A stretch of 64,000 bases of DNA from Labilibaculum sp. (GCF_963664555.1 NZ_OY761461.1:4753769-4817768); one strand, 5' to 3'; numbered from the stretch's first letter, positions 1-10,800 are shown. Made by a program: numbers and translations. Notes: generated by a model not told the origin, from the letters alone.

Positions 1-276
1 AAAAAACTTAACTAGCTCCCGTTCATACCGAAGAAAATAATTTATAAAGACACACAAGTAAATCCTGTTTTTTTTAGGATATATTAACTCATGGATGTGC
101 AATTAGAGGAAGAATTAATCCAGAAAAAATCGATATATTTGTATGTCTTTTTAGACGAAAAGTATTGCTTGTATTGAATCTTTTGCTTTGGATGGGCGAT
201 TTTCTAAATTGAACAGCAAAAGCATTCAAATTATACCTACAACATTACACTTTTAACTGGTATAAAACATTTTATC

Positions 277-582
277 ATGGGATTTACAAGTTTTTTTAAG
301 AAACCTCAGCACAAAAGATTTAATATTCAACCCAGATATTGGGATCCTGCAAAAGAAGCGAGAGAAGATAGAGAAAAAAGGATACGAGGAGAACTGGGTT
401 TGAAGGATGAAAATGAACCATACATCCCCAACATAAAAGGACGAATGAAAAGTGAACTACGTCATGGTCGCTTCGATTCTAGTGGCTCTAGAAACAAATC
501 GAATATCAGATTGTTAATTATCTTTATCTTGCTTGCACTGGCAGCATACATTTACATTTATGGATGGGATGGAATCATTTAA
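277..582 (+). CDS. Small single-pass membrane protein, function unknown
   Basis: This 101-residue protein has a basic, soluble N-terminal part (residues 1-72, many Lys and Arg, with the aromatic motif QPRYWDP) and one hydrophobic segment near residues 78-95, followed by a very short tail. That suggests a tail-anchored inner-membrane protein. It has ATG after an A/T-rich leader; a TATATTTG box at 134-141 is a possible promoter element. It lies 113 bp upstream of mutL on the same strand. I recognise no functional domain. Small proteins of this shape directly before mutL are something I associate with Bacteroidetes, but a joint role is only inferred. Confidence 0.75.
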   Translation: MGFTSFFKKPQHKRFNIQPRYWDPAKEAREDREKRIRGELGLKDENEPYIPNIKGRMKSELRHGRFDSSGSRNKSNIRLLIIFILLALAAYIYIYGWDGII

Positions 583-695
583 ATTTCTCCTTTTCTAAAT
601 TTATTCTTGTCTCTTTTCAGAATTTCTGAAATCAGACAATTTAAATTTCACCCAACACGTTACTAAAAAGTTAAACTTTAGAAGTAGAAATTTAT

Positions 696-2678
696 ATGTC
701 GGATTTGATACAAATTCTGCCTGACAATGTAGCCAATCAAATTGCTGCAGGTGAGGTAGTTCAAAGACCAGCTTCAGTTGTAAAAGAGCTTGTGGAGAAT
801 GCCATTGATGCTGGAGGTAACTCTATAAAAATCAACTTAAAAGATGCAGGAAGAACATTAATCCAGGTAATTGATAATGGATGTGGTATGTCCGTTACCG
901 ATGCGCGTCTTGCTTTTGAACGACATGCAACTTCTAAAATTCGAAAGGCAAATGATCTGTTTGCCATTCGAACCATGGGTTTTCGTGGCGAAGCACTTGC
1001 CTCCATTGCGGCTATTGCCAATGTTGAATTAAAAACCAAACGAACCGAAGACGAATTAGGCACTCACATTGTTATTAGTGGTTCGGAAGCAATATCTCAA
1101 GAAGTTTCGGCTTGCAGCGATGGAAGTAATTTCATTGTAAAAAACCTCTTTTTTAATGTTCCTGCCCGCCGAAAATTCTTAAAAGCCAATTCTACCGAAC
1201 TTCGCAATATCATTACCGAATTTCATCGAATCGTGCTTTCACATCCCGAAATTGCTTTTCAACTTCTTCACAACGACTCTGAAATATACAACCTCCCTGC
1301 AAGTCATATCCGCCAACGAATTATCAATGTTTTTGGCAAAAGCATGAACCAAAGGTTAATCAGCATAAATACAAGCACCAGTATTGTAAAATTGACTGGT
1401 TTTATCGGGAAACCGAAAAATGCGAAGAGAAATTTAGGGGAACAATTCTTTTTTGTGAACAACCGCTACATGCGACACCCTTATTTTCACAAAGCAATCA
1501 TGCAGGCTTACGATAAAATATTGCCTCCCGAAACCATACCGCCTTACTTTATCTTCTTTGAAGTCGATCCACAGATTATTGATATCAATATTCATCCGAC
1601 CAAAACCGAAATTAAGTTTGAGGACGAAAGAGCGATCTATCAAATCATTCAAGCATCTATCCGGGAGGCTCTTGGAAAATTTAATATTGTGCCTTCCATC
1701 GATTTTGATGAAGACAACAGTTTAGAGATTCCTGTAGCTGGCAGCAGTGCCGATATCGAGGCTCCAATGATTAAGGTGAATCCGGAATTCAATCCTTTTG
1801 AGGCGAATTTGAACTACAACCCTTTTGATGGGGAGAAGACTTACAATCCTTTCGACGAAGAGCGCAGATCGTTTGAATCGAACCAATTTTATCAGGAATT
1901 TAAGGCAAAAACACCTCCTCAGCAAAGTGGAGCGACCAAAAAAGCACCTCCTGAAAAATGGGAAACTTTATACGAAGAACCCTTTAAAAGAGAATCTGAT
2001 GAGAAATTAAGCCAAGCTAAAATTGATCGGGAAAATATTCCGGATTATTTTCAGCCACAAAAACCTCCGGAAGAATTTATTCAAAAGAAACTGCATCCGC
2101 AGGAGCAAATTCAGAAAGCGAAGAATTTTTTTCAGCTAAAGAACAAATACATATTAACACCTGTTCGATCTGGCTTAATGATAATTGATCAGCGCAAGGC
2201 ACATGAGCGAATTTTATTCGAGAAATTCATCAATTCGCTGGAGAATCATCAGGGAATTGCTCAGCAAACTTTATTCCCGCAAACCATAGAACTAAACGCT
2301 TCGGATTACACTCTTTTACAGGTAATTATTGAAGATGTGAGAGCCTTGGGGTTTGACATCAGAGAATTTGGAAAAAAAACCTTTGTTATTAATGGAACTC
2401 CGGCTGATATCCACAATTGTGAACCAAAAGAGTTGGTTGAAAACCTGTTAGCGAATTACAAGTCGAACCAAATGGATGTAAAACTAAAGATTCGCGAAAA
2501 TCTGGCAAAGTCATTGGCTAAAGCATCGGCTTTAAATTATGGAAAAACCTTATCGAATGAGGAAATGAGTTCAATAATCGATCAACTTTTTGCCTGTACA
2601 ACTCCTAATTTCACCCCCGATGGGAAAGCAATTATTTCGGTTCTTGAATCTCAGGAATTGGAAAGCAGGTTTAAATAG
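696..2678 (+). CDS. mutL: DNA mismatch repair protein MutL
   Basis: MutL is the matchmaker ATPase that links MutS mismatch recognition to strand removal. The N-terminal GHKL ATPase is complete: Glu31 and Asn35 in ELVENAID, DNGCGM at 60-65 and GFRGEA at 95-100. A variable linker of about residues 345-470 contains four NPF-type motifs (FNPFEA, YNPFDG, YNPFDE), and the C-terminal dimerisation domain covers about 475-650. QQTLF at 523-527 fits a beta-clamp binding motif. The metal-binding endonuclease motif DQHAxxE reads DQRKAHE at 498-504, so the His is Arg; nicking activity is therefore uncertain. The 660-residue length is usual for the family. Confidence 0.97.
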   Translation: MSDLIQILPDNVANQIAAGEVVQRPASVVKELVENAIDAGGNSIKINLKDAGRTLIQVIDNGCGMSVTDARLAFERHATSKIRKANDLFAIRTMGFRGEALASIAAIANVELKTKRTEDELGTHIVISGSEAISQEVSACSDGSNFIVKNLFFNVPARRKFLKANSTELRNIITEFHRIVLSHPEIAFQLLHNDSEIYNLPASHIRQRIINVFGKSMNQRLISINTSTSIVKLTGFIGKPKNAKRNLGEQFFFVNNRYMRHPYFHKAIMQAYDKILPPETIPPYFIFFEVDPQIIDINIHPTKTEIKFEDERAIYQIIQASIREALGKFNIVPSIDFDEDNSLEIPVAGSSADIEAPMIKVNPEFNPFEANLNYNPFDGEKTYNPFDEERRSFESNQFYQEFKAKTPPQQSGATKKAPPEKWETLYEEPFKRESDEKLSQAKIDRENIPDYFQPQKPPEEFIQKKLHPQEQIQKAKNFFQLKNKYILTPVRSGLMIIDQRKAHERILFEKFINSLENHQGIAQQTLFPQTIELNASDYTLLQVIIEDVRALGFDIREFGKKTFVINGTPADIHNCEPKELVENLLANYKSNQMDVKLKIRENLAKSLAKASALNYGKTLSNEEMSSIIDQLFACTTPNFTPDGKAIISVLESQELESRFK

Positions 2679-2772
2679 AATGACAATCTGTCTTAGATTT
2701 GTTAATCACACACACAAATTATAAATTGGTCTAACTATTGTTAGCTAAAAGAAAATATTAAAATAACTTCGA

Positions 2773-3594
2773 ATGAGTCAATATAGATCTCCTTTTCTAA
2801 ATCTCCCCCCGGTTGTAAAAAACCTGATAATTATAAATGTTATAGTGCTTCTCGGAACCATGGTAATCGGCGACCGATTTGGCTTTAGTATGGATAACTA
2901 TTTTGCGCTGCATTTTCCTGCATCAGAATATTTCAGACCGCATCAGTTCATTACTCACATGTTTATGCATGGAGGAATCAGCCATTTGTTTTTTAATATG
3001 TTTGCCTTGTTTATGTTTGGCCGTGTGCTGGAACAAGTGTGGGGGCCCAAACGATTTTTATTGTATTATTTAGTTACCGGACTTGGTGCTGCTGCGCTTC
3101 ACACTTTTGTGGGATGGCTTGACTATTCCTCGATGAAAGCTGCTGCAAATGCTTTTGCAAATACTCCAACTCCTGATTTAATGTTGCAGTTTATTCGTGA
3201 GCATATGGGGCCCGTTAAACCTTGGGTTACTGATTTTGTGAACTCTTGGGCTGAAAACCCTGGTAATTCCTACGATATTCAAAAGGCTGTTGCCATGGTA
3301 AACCAAATGATTACTGAGAACATTAATATTCCTACAGTCGGAGCTTCAGGAGCGGTATTTGGTATTCTTTTGGCTTTTGGTATGCTATTCCCTAATACTG
3401 AATTGATGCTTTTATTCCCTCCCATTCCAATTAAAGCAAAGTATTTTGTAATTGGTTACGGTGTGTTGGAATTGTTTATGGGGGTTCAACATCAAAGTGG
3501 TGATAATATTGCCCATTTTGCTCACTTAGGAGGAATGTTATTTGGATTTATCCTGATAAAATACTGGCAGAAGAATTCAAACCGATTTTATTAA
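2773..3594 (+). CDS. Rhomboid family intramembrane serine protease
   Basis: Rhomboids cleave membrane proteins inside the bilayer using a Ser-His dyad. Here Ser192 sits in GASGAVFG and His251 in HFAHLGG; HGGISHLFFNM (about 66-76) is the conserved His/Asn region of helix 2. A roughly 65-residue soluble insertion (about 115-185) separates helices 3 and 4. The protein has 273 residues with six or more predicted membrane segments. It begins 94 bp after mutL and is followed 21 bp later by a second rhomboid, so the two are probably co-transcribed. Substrates are unknown. Confidence 0.93.
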   Translation: MSQYRSPFLNLPPVVKNLIIINVIVLLGTMVIGDRFGFSMDNYFALHFPASEYFRPHQFITHMFMHGGISHLFFNMFALFMFGRVLEQVWGPKRFLLYYLVTGLGAAALHTFVGWLDYSSMKAAANAFANTPTPDLMLQFIREHMGPVKPWVTDFVNSWAENPGNSYDIQKAVAMVNQMITENINIPTVGASGAVFGILLAFGMLFPNTELMLLFPPIPIKAKYFVIGYGVLELFMGVQHQSGDNIAHFAHLGGMLFGFILIKYWQKNSNRFY

Positions 3595-3615
3595 TAGTTT
3601 AATGATTGATATTTC

Positions 3616-4548
3616 ATGAGCATGAATTTCAACAATCCATATCAGTCTTATTCCCATCAAAATATTTGGGACGGAATTAAAGACTCATTCAAAGAAGGAA
3701 GTAATTTAACAAAACTGATTTACATCAACTTTGGTGTTTTTCTGATTGTTAAAATTGTGGGTGTACTTACCTTTCTTTTTAACCTTGAAACTTCGCAAGT
3801 TCCATTCCTTGTGCACTGGTTATCGGTACCTGCCGAAACCAATGCATTATTAAGCAGACCATGGACTGTGTTTACCTACATGTTTTTACATGAAGGATTT
3901 CTTCACATACTAATGAATATGCTTTGGTTATTCTGGTTTGGAAGAATTTTCCTAAGTTATCTTGATCAGAAAAAATTAGTGAGCATTTATTTGATTGGCG
4001 GTTTGACTGGTGCTGCGACATATATATTTGCCTATAATCTCTTTCCTGTTTTCGAAAGTGTTCGGTTTGGATCATATGCTCTAGGTGCTTCTGCTTCGGT
4101 TATGGCAGTTGTCTTTGCTACGGTAATTTATACCCCAAACCATGTTGTACATCTCATGTTTATTGGACCGGTTAAAATAAAGCACATCGCCTTATTTTTT
4201 ATTGCTACAGATATACTGAGCATTCCAATGGGTAATGCAGGTGGCCATCTTGCCCATTTAGGCGGTGCTTTTTATGGCTGGCTATTCATTAGTCAGCTTC
4301 GTAAGGGTAAAGATATTTCTTCTGGATTTAATTCACTTATGGATTCATTTTTCGGTCTTTTTAAGAAAAGAAAGATGAAAGTAAGTTATAAGAATACCCA
4401 GAAGATGGACGATAAAGAGTACAACAAAGTAAAAAAACAAAATCAGGAACGCTTAGATGCTATATTGGAGAAAATTGCAAAATCGGGATACGACAGCCTA
4501 AGCAAAGAAGAAAAAGAGATCCTTTTTAAATCCAGTAACCAGAAGTAA
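3616..4548 (+). CDS. Second rhomboid family protein with C-terminal charged tail
   Basis: This 310-residue rhomboid has the helix-2 motif LHEGFLHILMNM (about 91-102), a candidate nucleophile Ser159 in GASAS, and His214 in HLAHLGG. The usual GxSG motif reads GASA, which may still be active. After the six-helix core (to about residue 228) there is a hydrophilic, Lys/Glu-rich tail of about 80 residues that the preceding rhomboid lacks. Two in-frame ATGs lie at 3616 and 3622; the first is used here. The next gene starts 4 bp after its stop, a strong sign of one transcript. Tandem rhomboids suggest division of labour, but this is inference. Confidence 0.9.
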   Translation: MSMNFNNPYQSYSHQNIWDGIKDSFKEGSNLTKLIYINFGVFLIVKIVGVLTFLFNLETSQVPFLVHWLSVPAETNALLSRPWTVFTYMFLHEGFLHILMNMLWLFWFGRIFLSYLDQKKLVSIYLIGGLTGAATYIFAYNLFPVFESVRFGSYALGASASVMAVVFATVIYTPNHVVHLMFIGPVKIKHIALFFIATDILSIPMGNAGGHLAHLGGAFYGWLFISQLRKGKDISSGFNSLMDSFFGLFKKRKMKVSYKNTQKMDDKEYNKVKKQNQERLDAILEKIAKSGYDSLSKEEKEILFKSSNQK

Positions 4549-4552
4549 CAGC

Positions 4553-5626
4553 TTGAAAAACTTTCTGCACAAATCACTTGTTATTTTTAGCCTGATATTT
4601 TCAGGTTCACTTTTGATTTCCTATTTGGCAGCCCACATCAATCCTGATAATTTTTGGCCGCCTGCCTTTTGGGGATTAGCCTATCCTTATCTGCTGGCAA
4701 TTAATATTTTGTTTGTTATTTATTGGATCATTAGAAAGCGATGGAGTTTTTTAATTCCTCTTTTAGCCATTCTGATTGGTTATCAATCTTTTTCCAACTT
4801 CATCCAATTTAACTTCTCTGGTAAATCTAAAAACGATGAGAATGCAATTAACATTTTAAGTTACAATGTGCGCTCCTTTGATATTTACAAATGGACAAAA
4901 GATCCAAAAACACCTTCAAATATTATTCAACTCTCCAAAAATTTTGGTGCAGGAATTATTTGTTTTCAAGAATTCAGAACGACAAAGTCAGGTTTACTCT
5001 CGATTAGTAATCTAAAAAAAGAATTGAATGCAAAAAATTCAATCAGAAGCAAGCATGGAACTGGTGTAGCCATCTTCTCCCGATATCCTATTATTCATCA
5101 AGGAGAGATTAATTTTGAAAATGGAAATTTATGCAGTGCTGTATTTGCTGATTTACAAATTGGAAAAAAAACACTTCGTGTATATAATCTTCATTTGGAG
5201 TCGAACCGTTTTGTTGGCAAAAATTACGAATTCATCAACAAAAAAGAGTTCAAGGCTGATGAGCAGGAATTAAATGAACTTAAAGACATTTCCTTCCGAT
5301 TGCGTTATGCATTTATCCGCAGAGCCAAACAAGCGCAAATAATTCGTGCACATATCGATAAATCGCCTCATCCTACAATTGTTTGCGGTGATTTTAACGA
5401 CACTCCTCAATCCTTTACTTATAAAACCTTGAGCGATAAATTTAGCGACTGTTTTAAAGAGAAAGGCTGTGGAATCAGCACGACTTATGCTGGAGATTTT
5501 CCATCGTTTAGAATTGATTATATTCTTCATGATGAACATACGATCTGCAGTGAGTATCAGAGAATCAAAAAACAATACTCCGATCATTTCCCTATTCTAT
5601 CCAAACTCTGCTTTGTTAAAGAATAA
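4553..5626 (+). CDS. Membrane-anchored endonuclease/exonuclease/phosphatase (EEP) family protein
   Basis: The N-terminus has three or four hydrophobic segments (about residues 8-85) followed by an EEP hydrolase domain (about 95-357). Catalytic-type motifs are visible in order: ILSYNVRSF, ICFQEFR (metal-binding Glu), GDFNDTP (Asp/Asn) and SDHFPI (Asp-His). These are the residues of the DNase I/sphingomyelinase/phosphatase superfamily, so the substrate may be a nucleic acid or a phospholipid headgroup. The start is TTG at 4553, only 4 bp after the rhomboid stop, supporting translational coupling. It converges with the next gene, leaving only 5 bp between stops. Confidence 0.9.
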   Translation: MKNFLHKSLVIFSLIFSGSLLISYLAAHINPDNFWPPAFWGLAYPYLLAINILFVIYWIIRKRWSFLIPLLAILIGYQSFSNFIQFNFSGKSKNDENAINILSYNVRSFDIYKWTKDPKTPSNIIQLSKNFGAGIICFQEFRTTKSGLLSISNLKKELNAKNSIRSKHGTGVAIFSRYPIIHQGEINFENGNLCSAVFADLQIGKKTLRVYNLHLESNRFVGKNYEFINKKEFKADEQELNELKDISFRLRYAFIRRAKQAQIIRAHIDKSPHPTIVCGDFNDTPQSFTYKTLSDKFSDCFKEKGCGISTTYAGDFPSFRIDYILHDEHTICSEYQRIKKQYSDHFPILSKLCFVKE

Positions 5627-5631
5627 ACTTT

Positions 5632-6354
5632 CTATTTAATAATTACCTGGAATTTTCGCTGAGAAACATTGATATTGTAATCCTGCGTTTGGTATTTTGC
5701 AACAATATTCAATGTCGTATCAAGTCCTGCATCACGATTGTAAGGAATTTCGAACCGCGCTAATCCTCCCTTTGCATAAATAGGTTTGGCTGCAAATGGA
5801 ATGTACTTATCTTCCATTAAATCGGTAATGTAGAAAATCACATTCTTGGAATAATTACTTAACGACAATGTTAAAATCACAACATCATCCTTCACAAATT
5901 TCTGAATTTCGATACCTGGAAAATTAGTCCGCAAACGCCCATCTTGCCTGTATTCTTTCAAGCCGATACCAGGTTGCCCTTTCATATAAGGAGTCTCAGC
6001 CCAGATATTACCATTGGAATAATATTTCTTCTGAACACCATCCTTTTTATCTTTGTGATAAGGGGTAAGGCTGTACAATTTGCCATTTTTATGGAATTTT
6101 TTGGCAATGCCGCTCTTCTGGTCATCAACATACATAATTTCATCACTCAACTCACCTGAAGAATAATAAATTTTACAGACGCCATGACGCACACCATTTC
6201 GAAAAGTAATTTCTGCAGTTAATCTGTTCGCATCATCATACTGCTTAACAACTCCATTTTCCACATAAATCTCCTTCGAACTTACCGATTTCCCTCTCTT
6301 TTGCTCGCAGGCAAACAGCAAAACCAATCCGAATAGGCAAATCCAATTTTTCAT
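5632..6354 (-). CDS. Lipoprotein with MORN-like (YwqK-type) repeats
   Basis: The 240-residue protein starts with a lipoprotein signal peptide ending in LLFAC (Cys16 is the likely lipidated residue). Residues about 28-140 contain several repeats of the form NGxxxGxxKxYYxxGxL (for example YYSSGEL, FHKNGKL, YYSNGNI), as in YwqK/MORN-variant proteins. The last 100 residues form a separate beta-rich region with no family I recognise. YwqK-type proteins are sometimes named antitoxins, but nothing here resembles a partner toxin; an outer-membrane or periplasmic structural role is equally likely. Confidence 0.8.
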   Translation of the reverse strand: MKNWICLFGLVLLFACEQKRGKSVSSKEIYVENGVVKQYDDANRLTAEITFRNGVRHGVCKIYYSSGELSDEIMYVDDQKSGIAKKFHKNGKLYSLTPYHKDKKDGVQKKYYSNGNIWAETPYMKGQPGIGLKEYRQDGRLRTNFPGIEIQKFVKDDVVILTLSLSNYSKNVIFYITDLMEDKYIPFAAKPIYAKGGLARFEIPYNRDAGLDTTLNIVAKYQTQDYNINVSQRKFQVIIK

Positions 6355-6502
6355 TTGGGGAGTTCTCTACGTGTTAGAAATTATTGAGTGTCTCATAAAA
6401 ATACTGCAAAGGTATGGAAGATGAAAATTATTCATCAACAAATAAACAGTAAACAAATGGAAGGTAAGTCTTTGATCAATTTAGTAATGAGAAATGGCAG
6501 CT

Positions 6503-7423
6503 TTACATTATTTTCTTTCTTTTCAGTAAATAAGCCTTAAGAACGGTATGAAATTCTTTGCGGATGTCTGCTTCAACATAATCAATCGCAAATTGTCCGC
6601 ACAAAATCTCTAATTCTGTAAAGAACTCTTTCTGCTTTTTACTGTATAAACTTCTAATTTCCGAAGGATTTAATTTTATGCTTTCTCCTGTTTCCAAATC
6701 AATAAACTGACTGGGGTGATTTGCAAAATTAAACTCGTTTTCGAATTCTTTATCCCGAATGGAAAAAAGTAAAACCTCATGCTTATTGAATCGTAAATGC
6801 TGCAAAGATTCCAGAATTTCCTTTGGGGTTTCATCACCCATGAAATCAGAAAAAACAATTACGAGTGAACGCTTATGCAATCCTTCGGCAAGCTTGTGCA
6901 ATGTATCCGAAATTTTGGTTTCGCGGTTTTTCTCGATTCCCTCCCTGTTATAGAGTTTGCCCAAATGAGCATACAGCAAATGGGCATGAGTATTCGAAAG
7001 TTTTGCCGGAGTAAGAATATCTATTTTATCGGAGAAGGTACACAAACCAACTGCGTCTCTTTGTTTTCGTAATAAGTGAACCAAAGCCGCTGCGCACAAT
7101 ACTGAAAATCCTAATTTGGTTTGGTGTTTTTGCTGATAAGGGAACAGCATTGAAGATGAGGTATCTACAACAATATGAGTCCTTAAATTCGTCTCTTCCT
7201 CAAATTGTTTTACGAACAGTTTATCGCTTCGCGCGTATAGTTTCCAATCGATGTGTTTGGTTGATTCCCCTTTATTGTAAAGTCGATGTTCTGCAAACTC
7301 CACAGAAAATCCATGATATGGACTTCGGTGTAAACCAATTAAAAATCCTTCAACAATCTGCTTGGCCAAAAGCTCCAGATTATCAAACTCTTCGAATTGT
7401 ATCAGGTCTGAGAGTTGCTTCAA
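6503..7423 (-). CDS. DUF58 domain-containing protein (MoxR-associated, vWA-like)
   Basis: DUF58 proteins normally partner MoxR AAA ATPases and carry a vWA-like fold. The signature GxSxEFxxxRxYxxGExxxxIDWKxxAR is visible as GFSVEFAEHRLYNKGE followed by HIDWKLYAR, and a MIDAS-like VDTSSSM occurs near residue 92. The length of 306 is typical. The only plausible start is TTG at 7423, because an in-frame TAG lies just upstream and the next Met is inside the vWA region. No moxR gene is adjacent. A strong terminator separates it from trxA upstream, so it needs its own promoter. Confidence 0.9.
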   Translation of the reverse strand: MKQLSDLIQFEEFDNLELLAKQIVEGFLIGLHRSPYHGFSVEFAEHRLYNKGESTKHIDWKLYARSDKLFVKQFEEETNLRTHIVVDTSSSMLFPYQQKHQTKLGFSVLCAAALVHLLRKQRDAVGLCTFSDKIDILTPAKLSNTHAHLLYAHLGKLYNREGIEKNRETKISDTLHKLAEGLHKRSLVIVFSDFMGDETPKEILESLQHLRFNKHEVLLFSIRDKEFENEFNFANHPSQFIDLETGESIKLNPSEIRSLYSKKQKEFFTELEILCGQFAIDYVEADIRKEFHTVLKAYLLKRKKIM

Positions 7424-7450
7424 AAAAATCTATTTTGAATGTGAACAAAG

Positions 7451-7482
7451 AAAAAAAGGCATAGAAAGAATCTCTCTATGCC
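7451..7482 (-). terminator. Intrinsic terminator after trxA
   Basis: Inverted repeat GGCATAGA/TCTATGCC (7458-7465 and 7475-7482) with a 9-nt loop is followed on the minus strand by seven T (7457-7451). It lies 22 bp beyond the trxA stop. Confidence 0.85.
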
Positions 7483-7503
7483 CAAATATTTTGCAATCAA
7501 TGC

Positions 7504-7821
7504 TTACAATAAGGCATCAATTTTTTCAGCAAGACTTGATTTTGGAACAGCACCAACTTGTTTGTCCACAATTTCGCCCCCTTTAAAGAAAAGAATAGTA
7601 GGGATATTACGAATTCCAAATTTTGCAGAAGTAGCAGGACTACTATCAACATCCATTTTTGTAACTACAACTTTACCGTCGTAATCATTAGAAAGTTCGT
7701 CTACAATTGGGCCAACCATTCTACAAGGGCCACACCATTCTGCCCAGAAGTCAACCAACACAGGCTTATCTGATTTCAACACAACTTCTTCGAAATTAGC
7801 ATCGTTTACTGCAATTGTCAT
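7504..7821 (-). CDS. trxA: Thioredoxin
   Basis: A 105-residue classical cytoplasmic thioredoxin. The redox motif WCGPC lies at about residues 29-33 in DFWAEWCGPCRM, and the cis-proline loop is NIPTILFF. It reduces disulfides of ribonucleotide reductase, peroxidases and similar enzymes. There is no signal peptide. It follows dnaE by 47 bp on the same strand and is probably transcribed with it; a strong terminator ends the unit. Confidence 0.97.
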   Translation of the reverse strand: MTIAVNDANFEEVVLKSDKPVLVDFWAEWCGPCRMVGPIVDELSNDYDGKVVVTKMDVDSSPATSAKFGIRNIPTILFFKGGEIVDKQVGAVPKSSLAEKIDALL

Positions 7822-7868
7822 GGTAATCTATTTTTAATTGTTTTGAATTTTATATTTACCCGTGCAAG

Positions 7869-10800
7869 TTAATTAATTTTGAATTCAATATCAGAATTAT
7901 TTTTAAAATATTCGATCAATTCATTGGAAAGGTTTACCCTACAAGTTCTTGAGAACATTTTTATCCTCACATTTCTCTCATCAGTAATCACAAAATTCAC
8001 TTGCAGATTCCCTTTACTTTCTTCCATGCAACTTGCCATTTCTGTGATTAATTCATTCGACAGACTACTTACGGGAATTTCAATAGTAATCTCTTTCACC
8101 CGCTTTTCCATCACCTCGGAAAGTAAATTAATACTCTTCACCTTAAACTCTAATTCGGTTGAATCTCTTGGCCAAGATCGGGTTTGAACCCTTCCGTTTA
8201 TAAATACCGAAATTCCTTCGATAAAATAATTGCCATATTCAACAAAATCTTTTGAAAAGAATGCTAATTCATATGAATCCGAAAAATCTTCAATCGTTAC
8301 GATTGCGAAAGGATTTCCGGTTTTCGTAGTTCCTCTTCTCACAGCGGTCACCATTCCTGCAACACTAATTTCCTTATCCTTAAAAGCCTCAATACCGGAG
8401 CCTAACTGAGATAAGCTTGCATTGCAAAAAGTCTCTATCTCCAAACGATAATCATCTAAAGGATGAGCAGAAAGATAAATCCCAATCAACGCTTTTTCCT
8501 TATTTAATCGTTCCAATTTATGCCAATCAGCACATTCAGGAATTTTTGGCGGTGTTACTACATAATCATCAACATCTCCGAATAAGGTTTGCTGCATATT
8601 GTTGTTCTCTGCCTGCATCTTATTTCCATACTTCACCAAATATTCCATAAAGGTAACATCGGTTTCATCGGGATGAAAGTATTGACTTCGCTTTAATCCA
8701 AAACTATCGAAACCGCCTGACATAGCTAAATTCTCGAGAGTTCTCTTGTTAACAGACCTTAAGTTGACACGCTCTACAAAATCAAAAATATTTTTAAACG
8801 GACCATTTTTTCTTTCCTCGATAATATCATCAACAGCCTGCTCACCAACGCCTTTAACCCCAGCCATACCAAAACGAATAGCACCCTCCTTGTTCACCGT
8901 AAAACGAGCATAGGATTCATTCACATCTGGTCCTAACACAGGCATTCCCATGCGCTTGCACTCATCCATAAAAATAGTCACTTTCGTGATATCAGATAAG
9001 TTTCGGCTAAGCACCGCCGCCATAAATTCAGCAGGATAATGCGCCTTTAGGAATCCTGTTTGATAAGCAATATAAGCATAGCAAACCGAGTGAGATTTAT
9101 TAAAAGCATACTTTGCAAATGCCTCCCAATCTGACCAAATCTTTTCAATTAATTTATCAGCCTTAACGTTATCACCACCAACGCCCTCCATAAACTTAGG
9201 ATTGTCATGACAGCCATTGATAAACTCTACCTTAAGCTTATCCATCATGGCAATCTGTTTCTTACCCATCGCCTTACGCAAGGTATCCGACATGCCTCGG
9301 GTAAATCCACCCAAAGCACGGGATTGAAGCATCACCTGCTCCTGATAAACCGTAATCCCATAGGTATCTTTCAGGTAATCCTCCATTATTGGGTGATCGT
9401 AAGCAATCTCCTCTTCCCCATTCTTCCTTCTGGTAAACGAAGGAATATATTCCATTGGTCCCGGACGATACAAGGCATTCATCGCAACCAAATCTTCAAA
9501 ACGGTTCGGCTTTAAAGCCCGAAGGTGTTTCTTCATTCCAGGCGACTCGAACTGGAATATAGCAGTTGTTTCCCCACGACTAAACATCTGGAAAGTCTCT
9601 TCATTCTCAAGATCTACATTGTTGATATCAACATCAATACCTTTGGACAGCTTTACATTGGCCAGAACTTCTTTAATGATGGATAATGTTTTAAGTCCAA
9701 GGAAGTCCATCTTTAACAGACCAATATCTTCCACAAAACGACCATCGTACTGGGTTGTCAATAGATCTTCTCCTTTGGTAGGCATGACCGGCAAGTGCTC
9801 GTCCAGGGGATTTTTCCCAATCAAAATACCGCAGGCATGCACTCCGGTTTGTCTTACCGATCCTTCCAGAGATTCAGCAAATTTAATTGTTTGGGCGATA
9901 AGCGGATTGGAAGAATCTTTTTCTTCCAGGAGGGCAGGCTCTTCTTCGTATGCTTTTTTAAAGCTCATCTTGGGTGCTTCCGGTACCAGCTTGGTCAGAC
10001 GGATAGCTTCTGCTAATTCTAAACCCAATACCCGCGCTACATCCTTAATAGAGCTTTTAGTAGCCATAGTTCCAAAAGTACAAATATGAGCTACTTTATC
10101 ATGTCCGTATTTATTTGTTACATAATCGAGTACTTCCTGTCGTCCGTCATCATCAAAGTCGATATCCACATCGGGCATTGAGATACGGTCGGGATTTAGG
10201 AAACGCTCGAACAGCAAATCATATTTTATGGGATCAACATCGGTAATACCAATACTATAAGCTACCACAGCACCGGCAGCCGAACCACGTCCCGGACCAA
10301 CAATTACGCCATTGTTTTTTGCCCAATTAATAAAATCCTGAGTTATCAAGAAATATCCGGGGAAACCCATTGTTTTAATGGTGTTCAACTCAAAATTCAG
10401 GCGCTCAATTACATGATCCTCCAGAGTATCGCCATAGCGTTTTTTCGCACCTTTGAATGCAAGATGTTCGAGGTAGTCCGACTCTAACTTAATCGGCAAC
10501 ACCTTATCATAACCTCCAAGCTTCTCGTAACGCTCCTCTTCAAATTCCTTAATAAGTGTTGTTTCGTCGTATTTCTCTTTATAGTCTTCCAGAGTGCCGA
10601 ACTCTTCAGGGATGTCAAATGAAGGCATTATGGGATTGGAGTTTAGCTCAAAAGCTTCCACTTTCTCAGCGATCTCCATGGTATTAGCAAGTGCATCCGG
10701 TACATCGGCAAAGAGCTCATTCATCTCTTCTCTTGTTTTAAACCATTCCTGCTTGGTGTAACGCATGCGTGTACTATCATCGTAATCACGCCCAGTATTT

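Noticed and set aside
9619..10089. Long plus-strand ORF of 156 codons inside dnaE
   Set aside because: It is an opposite-strand shadow of the conserved polymerase domain and has no start context or domain of its own.
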